This document shows, piece after piece, positions 27,854 to 37,600 of a stretch of DNA of 64,000 nucleotides. The position numbers and the translations under genes are program-made. The stretch is from Anaerolineaceae bacterium. GTDB taxonomy: Bacteria; Chloroflexota; Anaerolineae; Aggregatilineales; Phototrophicaceae. The DNA is taken from positions 1 through 64,000 of the forward strand of contig JACKCF010000006.1 in NCBI GenBank assembly GCA_020634165.1, read 5' to 3'. How positions within the stretch are numbered: position 1 is the stretch's first letter; each line of letters starts with the position of its first letter. The notes beneath the pieces are model-generated. The model saw only the letters and a program-made list of their open reading frames with translations. It ran no database searches and had not been told where the DNA came from.

Positions 27854-28756
27854 TCAATTCACAAGTTTGATGAAAATATCTTCAAGGCGGCGGTCGACAG
27901 GCCGCATTTCCAGCAATTCCAACCGATGGTCTGCAACGACCTGCATTACAGCATGCCGCAGTTCCTCATCGTGACCCCGTATAATGAAGCCTGATTCATG
28001 AAGTTGAATGTCAGTGACAGCGGGTAAGTCGTGCAGCAACTGCTCAATATGGGCTTTTTCACCGTCGATATGTACATAGAGCGCCAACCCTGAATGGGTT
28101 TGTTCGCCCAGGATGTCGGTTGTGCCTTCCGCTACGATCTTGCCATTATTGATAATAACAACGCGGTCGCAGATTTGTTCGACTTCTGAAAGGATATGGC
28201 TGCTGAACAAGATCGTATGGTTCTCGCGTAGACTGCGTACCACCTCGCGAACCTCCACGACTTGCTTGGGATCAATGCCAATCGTTGGTTCATCAAGGAT
28301 AATGACAGAAGGGCTGTGGACCAGTGCCTGTGCCAGTCCCAACCGCTGACGCAACCCTTTAGACAGACTGCGTACCAACTTCTTACGCCGATCCAGCAAG
28401 CCAAACTGCTCCAGAACATCCTGAGTTCGCTGTTTTGGTTTCTCTGTCTGGCGCAGTCGTGCCCAGTAGAGTACGAATGCTTCGACTGTCATATCAGGGT
28501 ACAGTGGAACTTGCTCCGGCATATACCCGACCCGCTGCCGAACTTCCATTGAGTCTTCTATTACATCGTAACCAGCAACTTTGACTTCGCCCGATGTGAC
28601 GGGCATATATCCGGTCAGAATGCGCATGGTTGTGGTTTTGCCTGCACCGTTTGGTCCTAACAATCCAACAATCTCGCCTGGATGAGCATCGAAACTGATG
28701 TTATCCACAGCGGTGAAGTTGCCATATTTCTTAACTAGGTTCTTGACTTCAATCAC
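27854..28756 (-). CDS. ABC transporter ATP-binding protein (GldA-like)
   Basis: A 300-residue ATPase with all ABC motifs: Walker A GPNGAGKTT, Q-loop GYMPEQVPLY, signature LSKGLRQRL, Walker B VIILDEPT and the switch His in SSHIL. A C-terminal extension of about 80 residues (about 220-300) is common in ABC-2 exporters. It is the first gene of the ATPase-permease-GldG-DUF4340 operon. The start is GTG with a weak ribosome binding site. Confidence 0.93.
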   Translation of the reverse strand: MIEVKNLVKKYGNFTAVDNISFDAHPGEIVGLLGPNGAGKTTTMRILTGYMPVTSGEVKVAGYDVIEDSMEVRQRVGYMPEQVPLYPDMTVEAFVLYWARLRQTEKPKQRTQDVLEQFGLLDRRKKLVRSLSKGLRQRLGLAQALVHSPSVIILDEPTIGIDPKQVVEVREVVRSLRENHTILFSSHILSEVEQICDRVVIINNGKIVAEGTTDILGEQTHSGLALYVHIDGEKAHIEQLLHDLPAVTDIQLHESGFIIRGHDEELRHAVMQVVADHRLELLEMRPVDRRLEDIFIKLVN

Positions 28757-29008
28757 ACAGCTTTACCTTCATTGTGGCTGATCGGTCAGGACGGGTGGTA
28801 GCCAGAGCTACCTTTCAGTTTGCATATCATAAAGAGTATATGCCAGTGTGCAGATGTACATCCTCAAGAAGTGTTATGTAGATGTAAATTCTGCTGACTC
28901 TAACAAGTTCTCAACAAAGCACCGCACAGGGCGAGCAGATAAGGCAATAACTTGGTTGGACATTATGCACAACGAAATCTGAAAACTGCCTAATGATTTG
29001 GCAATTGT
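28757..29008. other. Intergenic region between the divergent ABC and arg operons
   Basis: No ORF or RNA gene was recognised. It must hold the minus-strand promoter of the ABC operon, which I could not place. A 6-bp hairpin (GGTAGC at 28797-28802, GCTACC at 28807-28812) lies in the leader of the ABC operon. The part near 29008 leads into the arg promoter. Confidence 0.4.
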
Positions 29009-29037
29009 TTGACATGCTCCATATTGTGCCGTAAACT
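29009..29037 (+). promoter_or_regulatory. Promoter of the arg-car operon
   Basis: A perfect -35 box TTGACA (29009-29014) is 17 bases from TAAACT (29032-29037), which matches the -10 consensus at four of six positions. Transcription would start near 29044 and produce a leader of about 205 bases before argC, with the leader peptide beginning about 37 bases in. Confidence 0.75.
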
Positions 29038-29080
29038 CCTGCGCATTATTGACTGACAGATGGTGAAGTATTTTCTAGCG

Positions 29081-29161
29081 ATGAATGTCATGCCGCGCTC
29101 AGAACGACGTCGTCTACCTTACGATAAAGAGGTCGTAACGGTTTTTTTGTGCTGCGCTTAA
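29081..29161 (+). CDS. Arginine-rich leader peptide of the arg operon
   Basis: A 26-codon reading frame starting at ATG 29081 and ending with TAA 29159-29161. Its peptide begins MNVMPRSERRRLPYD and contains four Arg codons within six (CGC at 29096, then CGA, CGT, CGT at 29105-29113). GGTGAAG lies 12 bases upstream. Position and content fit a regulatory peptide whose translation senses charged tRNA-Arg. It is too short to be a functional enzyme and is followed by the attenuator pairings at 29119-29230. An internal ATG at 29090 could also start it. Confidence 0.8.
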   Translation: MNVMPRSERRRLPYDKEVVTVFLCCA

Positions 29162-29230
29162 AGCGTTCATCTTTTTCCAGGACAACCGTTAGCCCTGACC
29201 TCGTGCGAATTTCGAGGCCAGGGCTTTTTT
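29119..29230 (+). promoter_or_regulatory. Ribosome-mediated arginine attenuator
   Basis: Three alternative pairings follow the Arg codons. 1:2 is TTACGA (29119-29124) with TCGTAA (29133-29138). 2:3 is GAGGTC (29129-29134) with GACCTC (29197-29202), continued inside by AACGGTT (29137-29143) with AACCGTT (29184-29190). 3:4 is the terminator stem 29191-29225. Pairings 2:3 and 3:4 compete for 29197-29202, and 1:2 competes with 2:3 for 29133-29138. A ribosome stalled at the Arg codons would cover about to 29125, break 1:2 and let 2:3 form, giving read-through. When Arg is plentiful, 1:2 and 3:4 form and transcription stops. Confidence 0.8.
29191..29230 (+). terminator. Attenuator terminator before argC
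   Basis: AGCCCTG (29191-29197) pairs with CAGGGCT (29219-29225) and CCTCG (29199-29203) with CGAGG (29213-29217), a 12-bp stem with one A-C mismatch and a 9-base loop, followed by T at 29225-29230. It ends eight bases before the argC ribosome binding site AAGGAG (29238-29243), so it can only act as a conditional terminator. Confidence 0.92.
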
Positions 29231-29248
29231 ACTAATTAAGGAGTAGTT

Positions 29249-30253
29249 GTGAGCGAGAAAATCAGAGTCGGTGTATATGGGGCAGCCGGTTATGCCGGCC
29301 AGGATATGGTCGAGTTGCTGCTTAAACACCCGCAAGTAGAGCTGGTATTTGCCACATCGAGCACCTCTGCGGGCGAGAATGTCCCTTACACAAACCTGCG
29401 TTACATCCCCGCAGAAGATGCTTCATTGTCTGAGGCAGATCTTGTGGTTCTCGCCTTGCCACATGGGGCCTCTGCTGTAACAGCAAAAGAGGCGCTGGAT
29501 AAGGGCGTGCGCGTTATTGACCTTTCAGCAGATATGCGCCTCGATACGCCTGAGTCGTATAAAGAGTGGTATGGTCTCGACCATCCACACCCTGAATTGC
29601 TGGAAGCACCCTATGGCCTGCCGGAAATCAATCGTGACAAGCTGCATAACCTGGATAAGGTCGCTGTCCCTGGTTGCTATCCAACGACAACTTTGCTTGG
29701 TCTGTATCCGCTTTTGCAGATGGATGTCCTGGATTCGACTGCACCCATCATTGTTGATGCTAAATCCGGTGTCACTGGGGCGGGCCGTACTCCCAAGGCC
29801 AATACACATTTCGTCACGGTCCATGACAATCTGACACCTTACAAAACAGGACGCAAGCATCGTCATGTTGGCGAAATTGAGCAGGAAATCGCCAAGATCA
29901 CACCAACGCATGGCACGCTTGTTTTCGTGCCGCACCTTTTGCCTGTTTCTCGTGGCTTGATGGCAAGCATCTACGTCACGCTCAATCATCGTATCACCAG
30001 TGATAAGGTTCATAGCCTGTATACCAATCACTACGCCGATGAACCACTCGTCAAAGTTTTACCTTTGGGCGTCGATGCTGAGCTGCGTGATGCTGTTTTG
30101 ACAAATCACTGTGCGATTAGTATCACGCCAGTAACGGATAACCTGGTGCATATCACCAGCGTGACCGATAACTTGCGCAAAGGTACAGCTTCACAGGCGA
30201 TACAGTGCTTCAACCTGATGTACGGCTTTGAAGAAACACTCAGCCTGATATAG
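29249..30253 (+). CDS. argC: N-acetyl-gamma-glutamyl-phosphate reductase
   Basis: A 334-residue NADP-dependent reductase that makes N-acetylglutamate semialdehyde, the third step of ornithine synthesis. Visible marks are the nucleotide-binding VYGAAGYAGQD at the N-terminus and the active-site Cys in VPGCYPTTTLLGL. The GTG start has a strong AAGGAG six bases before it. It is the first gene after the arginine attenuator and is nine bases from argB. Confidence 0.97.
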   Translation: MSEKIRVGVYGAAGYAGQDMVELLLKHPQVELVFATSSTSAGENVPYTNLRYIPAEDASLSEADLVVLALPHGASAVTAKEALDKGVRVIDLSADMRLDTPESYKEWYGLDHPHPELLEAPYGLPEINRDKLHNLDKVAVPGCYPTTTLLGLYPLLQMDVLDSTAPIIVDAKSGVTGAGRTPKANTHFVTVHDNLTPYKTGRKHRHVGEIEQEIAKITPTHGTLVFVPHLLPVSRGLMASIYVTLNHRITSDKVHSLYTNHYADEPLVKVLPLGVDAELRDAVLTNHCAISITPVTDNLVHITSVTDNLRKGTASQAIQCFNLMYGFEETLSLI

Positions 30254-30262
30254 GTCGCTGCC

Positions 30263-31015
30263 ATGACGGAAACCTGGGTAATCAAGATCAGCGGTCATCA
30301 ACTGGATGACGAGGCCTTCCTGAGCGAGTTCATCTCGACTGTTGCAAACTTGCCACATCACATTGTGCTTGTACATGGGGGCGGTAAGGAAATCAGCCAA
30401 TTGCAGCAGCGCTTAGGGATTGAACCTCACTTTGCAGATGGCATCCGAGTCACAGATGCGGAATCCCTGGCATTGGTAGAGATGGTGCTCTGTGGTTTGG
30501 TGAATAAACGCCTGGTCCGTATGCTTGTTGCGCGGAATGTGGCAGCGATTGGCATATCCGGCGTGGATATGGGCTTGATTGAAGCCGAGAAGCTAGCGAA
30601 TCCAAACATCGACATGATGTTTACTGGGGAGATTAAGTCACTCAATATTGAACCCCTAAAGAAGCTTCTGGACAGTGGATTGACGCCTGTCATTGCACCG
30701 ATTTCTTACAGCAAGGATCACAACTACAACGTCAATGCGGATCATGTAACAGGGGCTTTGTCATCCGCGCTTTCTGCCGATCGTACTTTCTTCATCAGTA
30801 ACGTCCCTGGTGTTATGGCAGATGGCCAGGTAATCGGCCAACTGACGCCCCAACAGGCTGAGCAGTTGATTCACGAAGAAGTAATCGTTGGTGGCATGAT
30901 TCCGAAGGTACGCACCGCACTTGACGTATTGGATGCAGGTGTCAGGCGCGTCATCATCACTGATTTAGACGGTCTGCAAAACCAGACAGGTACAACATTT
31001 TTGGAGGGGGAATAA
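30263..31015 (+). CDS. argB: Acetylglutamate kinase
   Basis: A 250-residue amino acid kinase that phosphorylates N-acetylglutamate. The N-terminal WVIKISGHQL and VLVHGGGKEIS segments and the VNADHVTGALSSAL region are diagnostic. It is on the short side, without the N-terminal helix found in arginine-inhibited hexameric ArgB proteins, so feedback inhibition by arginine may be absent; that is an inference. It is nine bases after argC and about 15 bases before argD. Confidence 0.95.
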   Translation: MTETWVIKISGHQLDDEAFLSEFISTVANLPHHIVLVHGGGKEISQLQQRLGIEPHFADGIRVTDAESLALVEMVLCGLVNKRLVRMLVARNVAAIGISGVDMGLIEAEKLANPNIDMMFTGEIKSLNIEPLKKLLDSGLTPVIAPISYSKDHNYNVNADHVTGALSSALSADRTFFISNVPGVMADGQVIGQLTPQQAEQLIHEEVIVGGMIPKVRTALDVLDAGVRRVIITDLDGLQNQTGTTFLEGE

Positions 31016-31030
31016 AAGAGGATGGTAGAA

Positions 31031-32227
31031 ATGTTAGATTCAAAAGCGGCTGTACAGGCATGGAATGACTATCATGTGACAACCTACATACGCCCTGATT
31101 TTGTCATCGAACGTGGCCAAGGTATGACCATTTACGATGATCAGGGCCATGAATATACCGATTGGGTCGCAGGTATCGCTGTCAATTCACTGGGCTATGG
31201 TGACAAAGGCATCGCCGTCGCGATTGCGGAACAGGTCAGTACGGGTGTGATCCATACAAGCAATTTGTATCACACCAGGGCACAATCCCAGTTGGCACAA
31301 ACCCTGGTGGAAAAATCCTTTGCAGACCGCGTGTTTTTCTCCAACAGCGGTGCTGAGGCTAACGAAGGCGCACTGAAGTTCGCGCGTCGTGTGGCATACG
31401 ATAGCGGCAATCCTGACAAAATCGGTGTCGTAACCTTCAGCGAAGCATTTCATGGCCGGACCCTGGCGGCGCTGTCCTTAACGCCCAAGGAAAAGTACCA
31501 AAAGCCCTTTAAGCCGATGATGAGCAACGTAACAGTCGGTGAATTCAATAGTATTGAGAGCGCGAAGGCATGTATCAATGATAGTACGGCTGCCGTCATT
31601 CTGGAGCCGATCCAGGGGGAAGGTGGCATCAATGTCGCCTCCGATGAATTTCTGCTTGCCGTTCGTGAACTGTGCGATCAGCATCAGGCCATCTTGATCT
31701 TCGACGAAATTCAGTGTGGCATGGGTCGTACAGGTACCCTTTGGGCCTATGAACAAACGCCTGTCACGCCTGATATCATGACTGTCGCCAAACCACTCGC
31801 CGCTGGTCTGCCGATTGGTGCAATTCTCTGTACCCAGGCGGTCGCTGAACATATCCACCCTGGCGATCATGGCTCGACCTTTGCAGGCGGTCCTGTAGTG
31901 ACCCATGTAGCTGATTATGTTGTGGAGCGCATCAGCCAACCTGATTTTTTGGAGCATGTTGCAGAAGTTGGCGCTTACCTCAAGGAACGCCTTGAGGAGA
32001 TCAATAGTCCACTGATCGTTGAAGTGCGTGGTAAAGGTCTGATGGTGGGCATGCAGTTGAGCGTACCTGTCGCGCCAGCGATCCAGGCAGGTTATGAAAA
32101 CGGTCTGCTGTTGGTTAACGCAGGCACAGAAACCATCCGTTTCATTCCGCCGCTTATTGTCGAAAAAGCGCATGTCGATGAACTGGTCGAGAAACTTGTT
32201 TCAATTCTGGAGTCGCTCAATGACTGA
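31031..32227 (+). CDS. argD: Acetylornithine aminotransferase
   Basis: A PLP-dependent class III aminotransferase of about 398 residues that converts N-acetylglutamate semialdehyde to N-acetylornithine. The active-site Lys lies in TVAKPLAAGLPIGA, and SNSGAEANEGALKFAR and FDEIQCGMGRTG are typical of ArgD. ATG at 31031 is preferred because GAGG (31018-31021) is nine bases upstream; ATG at 31022 overlaps it. The end overlaps argJ by eight bases. Confidence 0.95.
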   Translation: MLDSKAAVQAWNDYHVTTYIRPDFVIERGQGMTIYDDQGHEYTDWVAGIAVNSLGYGDKGIAVAIAEQVSTGVIHTSNLYHTRAQSQLAQTLVEKSFADRVFFSNSGAEANEGALKFARRVAYDSGNPDKIGVVTFSEAFHGRTLAALSLTPKEKYQKPFKPMMSNVTVGEFNSIESAKACINDSTAAVILEPIQGEGGINVASDEFLLAVRELCDQHQAILIFDEIQCGMGRTGTLWAYEQTPVTPDIMTVAKPLAAGLPIGAILCTQAVAEHIHPGDHGSTFAGGPVVTHVADYVVERISQPDFLEHVAEVGAYLKERLEEINSPLIVEVRGKGLMVGMQLSVPVAPAIQAGYENGLLLVNAGTETIRFIPPLIVEKAHVDELVEKLVSILESLND

Positions 32228-33467
32228 GTTAACCACAGACATCGTAGTCTCAGATAATATTGAAAAAGTAACGGGTTTCACGGTAGCTGGTGTTCACGCG
32301 GGCCTCAAGAAAGAGGGTGCCCTGGACTTTGCCATCGTCGCTAGCGAACAGCCCTGTATTGCTGCGGGTGTGTTTACGCGCAACACAGTCAAAGCTGCGC
32401 CTGTACTGGTCAACATGCAGCGTGTTGCAGAACACGGCAGCGAAATCCGCGCAATTGCCATCAATACCAAGAGTGCCAATGCCTGTACAGGTGAAGAGGG
32501 CATGGTGAATGCCGAGAAGATGGCCAGTCTTGTTGCTGATAAAATTGGCGCAACACCTCAGCAGGTGATGGTCATGTCAACGGGTGTCATCGGCACGCAG
32601 TTACCAATGGCCAAGATCGAAAACGGTGTCAATCTTGCCAGCCAATCACTGGGTGACGATTGGCAGACAACTGCCAGGGCCATCATGACGACCGACACGC
32701 GTCCCAAACTCGCTTCAGTGACTGTATCGACATCTCAGGGGCAGTACACAATTGCGGGCATTGCCAAAGGCTCTGGTATGATCGCTCCCAACATGGCCAC
32801 TATGCTTGGTATTGTTGTCACGGATGCCCAACTTACGCAGCCGTTTGCTAAACAGGCATTGCGCGCTGGGGCGGATACAAGCTTTAACCGTGTAACTGTA
32901 GATGGGGACACCAGCACCAACGATATGGTCGTTTTGCTTGCAAATGGTGCTAGTGGCGTAACCATTGATACGGACAGCACGGAGTTAAGTGAGCAATTTC
33001 AAGAGGCGTTAAATCAGGTGATGATCTCCCTCGCTAAGAAAGTCGTTCGTGATGGCGAAGGTGTCAGCAAGTTCATCAGCCTGCATATCAACCATGCATC
33101 TTCTGAAGAGGACGCCCTGGAGATTGGCCGCACCATTGCCAATTCGCCCCTGGTTAAAACGGCATTCTTTGGCAATGACGCCAATTGGGGCCGTATCATG
33201 ATGGCGGCAGGTCGGTCCGGCACAGCATTCGATCACAATTCGGCGCATCTATACTTCGCTGTGGGCGAAGATAGTACAGAAGATGCCCTTTGCCTGTTCG
33301 CGAATGGCCAGCCAACGGATTATCCTGAAGAAGAAGCAACTCGCATCATTAAACATGCTGATGTGACTGTCATCCTTGACTGTGGCACAGGAGATTCTTC
33401 CTGTCGCTTATGGACATGTGATCTCAGTCATGAATACATATCGATCAACAGCGATTATCGCAGCTAA
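32220..33467 (+). CDS. argJ: Glutamate N-acetyltransferase/amino-acid acetyltransferase
   Basis: A 415-residue protein that moves the acetyl group from N-acetylornithine to glutamate, closing the acetyl cycle. The self-cleavage site is present in KGSGMIAPNMATML, where the Thr becomes the new N-terminus of the beta chain. The ATG at 32220 overlaps the argD stop in the pattern AATGACTGA; a longer frame starting at 32094 lies inside argD and is not part of the protein. Whether it also acts as N-acetylglutamate synthase cannot be decided from the sequence. There is no argA in the window. Confidence 0.95.
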   Translation: MTELTTDIVVSDNIEKVTGFTVAGVHAGLKKEGALDFAIVASEQPCIAAGVFTRNTVKAAPVLVNMQRVAEHGSEIRAIAINTKSANACTGEEGMVNAEKMASLVADKIGATPQQVMVMSTGVIGTQLPMAKIENGVNLASQSLGDDWQTTARAIMTTDTRPKLASVTVSTSQGQYTIAGIAKGSGMIAPNMATMLGIVVTDAQLTQPFAKQALRAGADTSFNRVTVDGDTSTNDMVVLLANGASGVTIDTDSTELSEQFQEALNQVMISLAKKVVRDGEGVSKFISLHINHASSEEDALEIGRTIANSPLVKTAFFGNDANWGRIMMAAGRSGTAFDHNSAHLYFAVGEDSTEDALCLFANGQPTDYPEEEATRIIKHADVTVILDCGTGDSSCRLWTCDLSHEYISINSDYRS

Positions 33468-33505
33468 GCAAACCCGAATTCCCGTTAGTTGATATGAGGT
33501 AAAGT

Positions 33506-34636
33506 ATGACCAACGCGGTACTGGTATTGGAAGACGGACGCATATTCCCCGGAGTAGGCTTTGGGGCACAGGGTGTTATGACAGGCGAAGTCGTCTTCAA
33601 CACATCGATGACCGGTTACCAGGAAATCTTGACCGATCCCTCTTACCATAAACAAATTGTTACCATGACGGTGCCTCACATTGGCAATACGGGCATCAAC
33701 CCAGAGGATATGGAATCTCGTCGCGTTTGGGTGGCAGGATTTGTTGTACGCGCTCTCAGTCCAATCGTTAGCAACTGGCGCCACCATGTTGATCTCGATA
33801 CCTATCTGCGCGAACAGGGTGTCATTGGTATATCGGAAGTGTCGACGCGCGCGCTGGTGCGCCATATCCGCGACAAAGGCGTGATGCGGGCAGCGATTGC
33901 ATCCGGGTATGGTGCGCGTGACCCGCAGGCATTGATAGACATCGCCCGACAGTCCCCGGACATGTCCGGCTGGAATCTGGTTGATGACGTCACGACGGTG
34001 GAACCCTACAACTGGACGGAGTACAGCAATAAAGCCTGGTACGCTGAACATTCCACCAATGGCGAAGGCCCATTGGTTATTGCCTACGACTACGGCATCA
34101 AAAGCAACATCATGCGCATGATGACGGATCGCGGTTTGCGGGTGAAGGTGGTGCCTGCTAAGACACCTGTTGATGACATTCTGGCAATGCAGCCAGATGG
34201 TATCTTCCTCAGCAATGGCCCGGGTGATCCGGCAGCGGTTGATTATGCAATTGACAACGTGAAGGGCCTATTGGGCGAAGTGCCTATCTTCGGTATATGT
34301 CTTGGCCATCAGATTCTGGCGTTAGCTCTCGGTGGCAAGACCGAAAAGATGCGGTTTGGTCATCGTGGTGGCAACCAGCCAGTGAAGAATCTGCTCACGG
34401 GTAAAGTCGAGATCAGTGCCCATAATCATGGCTTTGCTGTTTCAGCCGATAGCGATCTACAGGATGCCGAAGTTACCCACGTCAACCTGAACGACAATAC
34501 CATTGAAGGTTTGCGGCACACAGGTCTGAAGGCATTCAGCGTTCAATATCATCCAGAAGCGTCACCTGGTCCGCATGATTCACTGTATCTTTTCGATCAA
34601 TTTGTCGAATCCGTAAAGCATCAGGTTCCCGAGTAA
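33506..34636 (+). CDS. carA: Carbamoyl-phosphate synthase small subunit
   Basis: A 376-residue class I glutamine amidotransferase subunit. The catalytic Cys is in FGICLGHQILALA, and the His/Glu pair is in VQYHPEASPGPHD near the C-terminus. It supplies ammonia to CarB. It follows argJ by 38 bases and precedes carB by 41, so it is likely expressed with both from the arginine-controlled promoter. Confidence 0.97.
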   Translation: MTNAVLVLEDGRIFPGVGFGAQGVMTGEVVFNTSMTGYQEILTDPSYHKQIVTMTVPHIGNTGINPEDMESRRVWVAGFVVRALSPIVSNWRHHVDLDTYLREQGVIGISEVSTRALVRHIRDKGVMRAAIASGYGARDPQALIDIARQSPDMSGWNLVDDVTTVEPYNWTEYSNKAWYAEHSTNGEGPLVIAYDYGIKSNIMRMMTDRGLRVKVVPAKTPVDDILAMQPDGIFLSNGPGDPAAVDYAIDNVKGLLGEVPIFGICLGHQILALALGGKTEKMRFGHRGGNQPVKNLLTGKVEISAHNHGFAVSADSDLQDAEVTHVNLNDNTIEGLRHTGLKAFSVQYHPEASPGPHDSLYLFDQFVESVKHQVPE

Positions 34637-34677
34637 ATCCAACCCAGATAATCAGTCAGTACTCAACGGAAGCATCC

Positions 34678-37600
34678 ATGCCAAAACGTACAGACCTCAA
34701 AACCATTATGGTGATCGGCTCTGGTCCGATTGTGATCGGCCAGGCCAGTGAATTTGACTACAGTGGTGTCCAGGCGTGTAAAGCATTGCGTTCGCTTGGC
34801 TATCGCATTGTGCTGGTGAACAGCAACCCGGCAACCATTATGACGGACCCTCAGTTTGCCGATGCTACTTATGTCGAGCCAATGACCGTCGAGATTGCCG
34901 AGCAGATCATTGCGACTGAAAAGCCCGACGCCATTTTACCAACAGTCGGCGGCCAGACGGGCCTGAACCTTGCCCTGGCCCTTTCAGAAGCGGGTGTACT
35001 AGAAAAATACGATGTCGAACTCATCGGTGCCTCGATGGACAGTATTCGTATTGCGGAAGATCGCGAACTGTTCAAAAACACAATGACCGAAATTGGCCTC
35101 AAATCACCGCCGAGCAAAGTCGTAAGTTCGGTAGAAGTAGCGTTGGAGTTCGTAAAAGAGATCGGCTATCCGACGCTGATTCGCCCCTCCTTCACGCTCG
35201 GCGGCAGTGGTGGCGGGGTAGCCTACAACGAAGACCAACTTCGTGAAGTTGTCGCCCGCGGGATTCGCCTCAGCCCGGTCCATCAGGTTCTGGTCGACAA
35301 GAGCTTGCTTGGCTGGAAAGAATATGAACTCGAGTTGATGCGCGATGGCGTAGGCAACTTCGTTGTCGTCTGCTCAATCGAAAATCTGGATCCGATGGGC
35401 GTCCACACAGGCGATAGCATCACAGTAGCACCTGCCCAGACCCTGACAGACAAAGAATTACAACGGCTCCGTAACATGTGCCGCGCCATTTTTGATCGGA
35501 TTGGTATCACAACCGGTGGGGCGAATGTTCAGTTCGCGATCAATCCAGAAGATGGCGATGTCTTCGTTATCGAGATGAACCCGCGTGTGTCGCGTTCATC
35601 AGCGCTGGCCAGCAAGGCGACTGGATTCCCAATTGCTAAGATTGCGGCCCTTGTGGCGGTTGGTCTTACTCTCGATGAAATTACCAACGATATTACCCGT
35701 GTAACGCCTGCCAGTTTTGAACCGTCACTGGACTATGTCGTTGTAAAGATTCCGCGTTGGGACTTCAAGAAATTCCAGGGTGTAGACGAAATTCTAGGTC
35801 CTCAGATGAAGGCCGTCGGCGAAGTTATGGCCATTGGCCGCACCTTTACAGAAGCGCTGCAAAAGGCTGTGCGCGCGCTGGATATTGGCATGTCTGGGCT
35901 GGGCAGCAAAGTTGATCCAGTTGACAACGTGAGTGCCTTGCGAATTGCCACAGCCCAGCGCCTTTATCAGGTCGCTACAGCCCTTAGGGGCGGCGCTACA
36001 CCGCAGCAAATCACGGAAGAAACGCAGTTCGATCCCTGGTTCGTGCAGCAAATTGCCCAGACAATCAATTTGCTGGATACCATCCTGAGAAAGGGCCTGA
36101 GGCTTGACGATCTGGATGCCCAGGATTTCCGCAAACTCAAACAATATGGCTTCAGCGATCAACATCTTGCCCAGCTTATTGGGTCCGATGAGCCAACCGT
36201 GCGCCAGCGTCGCAAGGAATTGGGTGTCAAAGCCAATTTCTATCGGGTGGATACCTGTGCCGCTGAATTTGAGGCGCATACACCGTATCTGTACTCGACC
36301 TATGAAGATGACGACGAAGTTAATCCCTCAGATAATCGCAAAGTCGTCATTCTTGGTGGTGGGCCGAATCGTATTGGCCAGGGCATCGAGTTTGACTATT
36401 GCTGTGTTCATGCCTGTTTCGCGCTCAGGGAAATGGGTTATGAAACGATCATGGTCAATTGCAACCCCGAAACAGTCAGCACCGATTACGACACGGCTAA
36501 CCGCCTGTACTTTGAACCACTCACTGCCGAAGATGTCATGAATATAATCGATGCTGAGCAGCCAGAAGGCGTGCTGGTGCAATTTGGTGGCCAAACGCCG
36601 CTGAATATCGCCCATGACCTTGAAGCATTTGGTGCACCAATATGGGGAACCTCGGTTGATACCATCGACTTGGCAGAAGATCGTGAGCGCTTCAATTCAC
36701 TGATGCAGCAGCTCAACGTGTTGCAGCCACCCGGAACGACCGTACTCAATCGGCAAGAGGCCCTAAAAGGCGCTGAAAAAATCGGCTATCCCGTTCTGGT
36801 ACGGCCTAGTTATGTGCTTGGTGGGCGCGGTATGGCGATTGTCTTTGACGAGGATCAACTCAATCGCTGGCTGGACGATAACGTAGAATGGACAGGCCAC
36901 CCCGTTCTGATTGACCATTTCCTCGATGACGCCTTTGAAGTCGATGTGGATGCCATCTCTGATGGCGAGCAGGTCACAATTGGTGGCATCATGCAGCACA
37001 TTGAAGAAGCAGGCGTCCATAGTGGTGATTCCGCCTGTGTGCTCCCGCCATACAAAATCAGCCAGTATCATCTGGACATCATTCGTGACTATACCCAGCG
37101 AATTGGCAAGGCCATGAAAGTTCGCGGCCTGTTCAATATCCAGTTTGCGATTAAGGATGATGAAGTTTACGTGCTGGAAGTCAATCCAAGAGCAAGTCGC
37201 ACCGTTCCTTTCGTCAGTAAGGCGACAGGGCATCCGCTGGCCCGTTACGCGGCACAGATTGCCGCAGGCAAGACATTGCAGGATTTGAACTTCACTGACG
37301 AGCCGCGTGTTGATGGCTTCTTCGTCAAAGAAGCCGTGCTGCCATTCCAGAAGTTCCCGATGGTTGACGCCCTGCTTGGCCCGGAAATGCGCTCCACAGG
37401 CGAGGTAATGGGCCACGCCAGCAGCTTCGGTCATGCCTTCGTCAAGGCGCAGATGGCTGCGAACATGTCATTGCCGCAATCGGGGGCTGTGTTTATCAGC
37501 GTCAATGACTTCGATAAAGGCAGTGTGGCCAGGATCGCCCGTGACCTTCACCAGATGGATTTTAAGATCATCGCGACTGAAGGTACGGCTGAGTATCTGA

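Noticed and set aside
32094..32219. N-terminal extension of argJ
   Set aside because: It lies within argD in another frame and has no ribosome binding site; ArgJ starts at 32220.
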